This document shows positions 12,462 to 15,105 of a stretch of 15,105 nucleotides of DNA, piece after piece. The position numbers and the translations under genes were made by a program. The notes beneath the pieces were generated by a model that saw nothing but the letters and a program-made list of their open reading frames with translations, did no database searches and was not told where the DNA came from. This DNA comes from Actinomycetota bacterium (GTDB lineage: Bacteria > Actinomycetota > Acidimicrobiia > Acidimicrobiales > Ilumatobacteraceae). Positions within the stretch are counted from its first letter, which is position 1. Each line of letters begins with the position of its first letter. The stretch lies in NCBI GenBank assembly GCA_009705865.1, contig WLSJ01000029.1:1-15105 (forward strand), in the 5' to 3' direction.

Positions 12462-12929
12462 ATGTTTCTGCTGATTGTTTCGCTTGTCGTGGTATTGCCA
12501 CTGCTTGAGTTGTACGTCATTGTTCAAGTCGGTCATCAAGTGGGTTTACTGCCCACTATTGCGTTACTAATAGCTATTTCGGCAGTTGGCACGTCACTTG
12601 TCAAACGTGAGGGCATGCGCGTCTACAAAGATTTCACTGCGGCAATTCAGCGAGGCGAAGAGCCATCAAAACAAATAGTTCACGGCGTGTGTATTTTGGC
12701 CGCCGGTGTTTTTCTGTTCGCTCCCGGATTCATTTCCGATGTACTGGCAATAACTCTTCTCTTGCCACCAACACGGGCAATTGCGTCCAAATTGGTGTTA
12801 CGCAGAAGTCGTTCGAAGATCACAGTGATACGCGCAACACATACGGGACCTATCGTTGAGACCAAGGGAACATTGGCTGCATCTTTTGATGTCATCGATG
12901 TTGACCCGCGTGAAGGGGAGAACAACTAA
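12462..12929 (+). CDS. fxsA: FxsA-family membrane protein
   Basis: A 155-residue integral membrane protein. Family hallmarks are the N-terminal span with LPLLELYVIVQVG (12-24), a second span around 28-47 ending GTSLVKREG, and the block APGFISDVLAITLLLPPTR (86-104) at the end of a third hydrophobic stretch (about 74-101). A basic stretch (RRSRSK) and an acidic cytoplasmic tail follow. FxsA is named for suppressing F-plasmid exclusion of phage T7 in E. coli; its normal cellular role is unknown. It lies 2 bases after the nfeD-like gene and its TAA overlaps the Nudix ATG (TAATG), so the three form one tight transcription unit. Pairing of two small-domain membrane proteins may mean a shared membrane role (inference). 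Confidence 0.9.
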   Translation: MFLLIVSLVVVLPLLELYVIVQVGHQVGLLPTIALLIAISAVGTSLVKREGMRVYKDFTAAIQRGEEPSKQIVHGVCILAAGVFLFAPGFISDVLAITLLLPPTRAIASKLVLRRSRSKITVIRATHTGPIVETKGTLAASFDVIDVDPREGENN

Positions 12930-13774
12930 TGAGCAATGCACCAACAAAGAGTGAAGAACCATTTGACCCCACAACCGTTCCCGTAAAGCCAGCAGCAACC
13001 GTTCTTCTGATTCGGGACGCCGTTGCCGGTGGCATTGAAGTCTTTATGTTGCGTCGTACATTTTCTGCTGCTTTTGCTAGCGGAATGTTTGTATTCCCTG
13101 GTGGAAAAGTTGACGACGTTGATGGCATCGAAGAAATTGCAGAACTGTGTGACGGACTAACAGATGCACATGCCAGTGCATTACTTGGTCTTGCAAACGG
13201 AGGACTTGCATATTGGGTTGCTTGCATTCGCGAATGTTTCGAAGAAGCGGGAGTCTTACTTGCGCGTCACGAAGACACTGGTGACGTTGTTCGGTTTGAT
13301 GACCCTGAAGTTGAAGCACGATTCAATCATGAGCGCCACAACATTCATGATGGTTCAGTAGCACTTCTTGATTTGTGCGTTGCTGAAGGCTTGCGTTTAA
13401 CGACTGATGACATTCACTATGTCAGTCACTGGATAACGCCAATGGGTGAGAAGCGCCGCTTTGATACTCGTTTCTTTATTGCGCGAGCACCTGCAGCACA
13501 AGAACCATTGCATGACGACGGAGAAACGATTGAAAGTTTCTGGATTAGTCCTCAAGAGGCAATGCGTCGCGCCCACGACAAAGATCTCATGTTGATGCCG
13601 CCAACTAGAGCCAACATTGAATTTCTGCTTCCACACGCAACAACAGATGAAGTGATGGCAGCAGCCGCAAAAGTTGGTACTCCGCAAACCATTTTGCCGA
13701 AAATCAAAATCGACTCAGATGGACGCGTAATTGGTATTGCTATGCCTGGGGATTCTGACTACGACGTACTGTGA
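12929..13774 (+). CDS. NUDT19-like Nudix hydrolase with an interrupted Nudix box
   Basis: 281 residues. The Nudix box is split: FPGGKVDD (56-63) is followed by an insert of about 32 residues before ACIRECFEEAGVLL (98-111), which carries the metal-binding RE..EE.G core (Arg101, Glu102, Glu105, Glu106). Such an insert, together with SHWITP...RRFDTRFFIA at 166-185, is the pattern of the NUDT19/RP2p branch, whose animal members hydrolyse CoA and acyl-CoA diphosphate bonds. CoA-type substrates are thus plausible but unproven in bacteria. A Shine-Dalgarno run AAGGGGAG at 12913-12920 lies 8 bases before the ATG, which itself overlaps the upstream stop by one base. The 3' end runs 35 bases into the opposing mrp gene. 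Confidence 0.88.
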   Translation: MSNAPTKSEEPFDPTTVPVKPAATVLLIRDAVAGGIEVFMLRRTFSAAFASGMFVFPGGKVDDVDGIEEIAELCDGLTDAHASALLGLANGGLAYWVACIRECFEEAGVLLARHEDTGDVVRFDDPEVEARFNHERHNIHDGSVALLDLCVAEGLRLTTDDIHYVSHWITPMGEKRRFDTRFFIARAPAAQEPLHDDGETIESFWISPQEAMRRAHDKDLMLMPPTRANIEFLLPHATTDEVMAAAAKVGTPQTILPKIKIDSDGRVIGIAMPGDSDYDVL

Positions 13775-14933
13775 CCACGACATCTTCGTCGCGTGCAGAA
13801 CAACCAGCCATGTCTTCCACTTCAGGAGTATCAGCAATGATACGTGCAGCAATTGCAGTGAAAATTCTTGCTGCTTCTGAAGAAGAAGTAAGAACAAGCG
13901 GCTCTCCGTTGTCTCCACCAGCAGCAACCGCGGGCTCAATCGGAATTTGACCAAGAAGTTCAACACCGACTTCGTCTGCAAGGGCTTGTCCGCCACCTGT
14001 ACCGAATAATGCGTACGAGTCGCCGTGATCACACGTGAACTCGCTCATGTTTTCAATAACACCTGCAACACGAAGGAAACTTCTGCGTGCCATATCGGCT
14101 GCGCGAATCGCGACTTTTTGCGCAGACACTGCAGGCGTAGTGACAATCAGTAAATCTGTGCGGGGCAACATGCGAGCAAGTCCCATTTGCACGTCACCAG
14201 TTCCGGGTGGCATGTCAATCAACAGATAATCGAGATGACCCCAGTTGACATCATTTAAGAATTGCTCCACAGCTTTTGTCAGCATCAGGCCGCGCCACAT
14301 CAGGGCTGTGCCTTCGTCTTCTACCAACATTCCGGTGGACACAACTTTGAGTAATCCTTTTCCGATGACTCTTTCGTTCGGAATAATCATTGGCTTGTCG
14401 TGGCCAGGAACAGTTGCTGCTTCTAAACGGTCTGGCATGCCAAGCATGCGGGGGATAGAGAATCCCCAAATGTCTGCGTCAAGAACGCCGACAGTTTTTC
14501 CGGCGGCCGCAAGTGCCGCAGCCAAGTTCACAGTGACAGAAGATTTACCAACGCCGCCTTTGCCACTTGCAATTGCAAGGACACGTGCAGACAAAGGTAC
14601 GGCAGTATCAGTGGCGTTCTCGCGCGCATTCCACCTGGCACGTGACATGACATCAGTGCGTTCTTCGGGTGTCATTTCGCCCCAGTCGATTTTTACCTTG
14701 GTGACCCAGGGGTGCACTTCAAGGCGGGAACGAATGTCCTTTTGAATTTGGGCGCGCAACGGGCAGCCACGAATAGTGAGTTTGACGCCGATAGTGACCA
14801 CGCCATCAGCCAGGGTGATGGCCCCAGCCATGCCCAAATCAACGATGTTGTCGCCTAATTCGGGGTCAATGACAGCACGAAGCAGGTTTTGGACCTCTTC
14901 AATGGAGGGCGCTGCAACGGCTCTCTTGCTCAC
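13740..14933 (-). CDS. mrp: Mrp/ApbC-family iron-sulfur cluster carrier ATPase
   Basis: Cytosolic P-loop ATPase that holds and hands over Fe-S clusters to apoproteins. It has 397 residues. The N-terminal MIP18/DUF59 domain (about 10-85) has DPELGDNIVDLG and Cys57 in IRGCPLR. The ATPase domain (about 115-370) has the deviant Walker A SGKGGVGKSS at 123-132, VLDADIWGFSIPRMLG (150-165), and the Walker-B-side block YLLIDMPPGTGDVQM (236-250). It also has TTPAVSAQKVA and ENMSEFTCDHG (294-304). In canonical Mrp a CxxC pair at this last site bridges the cluster between subunits; here only Cys301 is present and the second position is Gly304. Start GTG 14933 gives the usual N-terminus and lies 7 bases after TAGGAT, suggesting a leaderless message. 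Divergent from an A-type Fe-S carrier gene. Confidence 0.94.
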   Translation of the reverse strand: MSKRAVAAPSIEEVQNLLRAVIDPELGDNIVDLGMAGAITLADGVVTIGVKLTIRGCPLRAQIQKDIRSRLEVHPWVTKVKIDWGEMTPEERTDVMSRARWNARENATDTAVPLSARVLAIASGKGGVGKSSVTVNLAAALAAAGKTVGVLDADIWGFSIPRMLGMPDRLEAATVPGHDKPMIIPNERVIGKGLLKVVSTGMLVEDEGTALMWRGLMLTKAVEQFLNDVNWGHLDYLLIDMPPGTGDVQMGLARMLPRTDLLIVTTPAVSAQKVAIRAADMARRSFLRVAGVIENMSEFTCDHGDSYALFGTGGGQALADEVGVELLGQIPIEPAVAAGGDNGEPLVLTSSSEAARIFTAIAARIIADTPEVEDMAGCSARDEDVVVTVRRSQNPQA

Positions 14934-14940
14934 ATAATTA

Positions 14941-14946
14941 ATCCTA
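14941..14946 (-). promoter_or_regulatory. -10-like element for a leaderless mrp start
   Basis: TAGGAT on the minus strand, ending 7 bases before the GTG start of mrp, so transcription should begin at or beside the first codon. No good -35 match is seen at 17-18 bases. Confidence 0.5.
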
Positions 14947-14954
14947 CTGGCGTA

Positions 14955-14983
14955 TTGTTAATGCCATCCCCTGTGCCTATTAT
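14955..14983 (+). promoter_or_regulatory. Sigma70-type promoter for the A-type Fe-S carrier gene
   Basis: TTGTTA at 14955-14960, a 17-base spacer, then TATTAT at 14978-14983, one mismatch from the TATAAT consensus. Predicted transcription start is near 14990, giving a leader of about 30 bases with the Shine-Dalgarno at 15009. It lies in the 86-base gap to mrp. Confidence 0.7.
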
Positions 14984-15019
14984 TGGAGAAGTACAGGAAC
15001 CCGCTTCGAAAGGTCCACC

Positions 15020-15105
15020 ATGATCACTCTCACAGACAATGCAGCAAGCAAAGTAGCCCAGCTTCTCGAAGCAGAGGGCGCATCAGAGATGGCACTTCGC
15101 GTTGC
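15020..15105 (+). CDS. A-type iron-sulfur carrier (IscA/ErpA/HesB family), truncated by window edge
   Basis: Only 28 codons are visible: MITLTDNAASKVAQLL followed by EAEGASEMALRVA. This matches the opening of A-type Fe-S carriers (MITLT..A..K...LL..EG....LRVAV), but the cluster-binding Cys residues lie beyond the window. A Shine-Dalgarno AAAGG at 15009-15013 sits 6 bases before ATG 15020, and a well-formed promoter is upstream at 14955-14983. Divergence from mrp, another Fe-S carrier, supports the call. ErpA is the likeliest type in an actinobacterium, but IscA or SufA cannot be separated from this fragment. Confidence 0.85.
   Translation, partial: MITLTDNAASKVAQLLEAEGASEMALRV

Overview
The window reads as a stretch of actinobacterial chromosome with base composition near half G+C by eye. 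The clues are a LysC of 421 residues with an internal beta-subunit start, a tandem pair of ArsA/Get3-like ATPases, a cyclophilin on a basic membrane anchor, MeaA-type ethylmalonyl-CoA mutase, and many GTG or apparently leaderless starts. A moderate-GC lineage such as the aquatic Acidimicrobiia would fit, but that placement is inference. Genes are tightly packed, no gap exceeds 300 bases, and I see no rRNA, tRNA, CRISPR array, insertion sequence or prophage.

Left block (1-5468, all minus strand; transcription order is right to left): a membrane-anchored cyclophilin, a two-gene toxin-antitoxin module (BrnT-like toxin first, ribbon-helix-helix antitoxin second), 3-hydroxybutyryl-CoA dehydrogenase, leucyl/phenylalanyl-tRNA-protein transferase (aat), ethylmalonyl-CoA mutase (meaA) and a glutathione peroxidase cut by the window edge. 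The dehydrogenase and mutase fit the ethylmalonyl-CoA route of acetyl-CoA assimilation. The TA pair carries a 20-bp palindrome over the toxin start, and another perfect hairpin lies across the dehydrogenase/aat junction.

Centre (5507-8676, plus strand): aspartokinase lysC, a SAM-dependent methyltransferase, and aspartate-semialdehyde dehydrogenase asd. The two enzymes are the first and second steps of the aspartate family pathway (Lys, Thr, Met). lysC diverges from the cyclophilin gene across 38 bases, and both seem to start at or next to their first codon.

Right-centre (8662-11093, minus strand): two ArsA/Get3-like ATPases overlapping by ATGA, followed by a single-domain receiver protein with degenerate phosphorylation-site residues. 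Divergent from them (11110-13774, plus strand) are an NfeD-type membrane protein whose protease domain has lost its serine motif, an FxsA-family membrane protein, and a NUDT19-like Nudix hydrolase, joined by gaps or overlaps of 1-2 bases.

Right end: an Mrp/ApbC iron-sulfur carrier ATPase on the minus strand, and divergent from it the first 28 codons of an IscA/ErpA-type A-type carrier, with a good sigma70-like promoter between them. Both are iron-sulfur cluster genes.

Most of this is conserved housekeeping. The least explained parts are the TA operator, the degenerate receiver attached to the Get3-like pair, the serine-less NfeD, and the dehydrogenase/aat hairpin.
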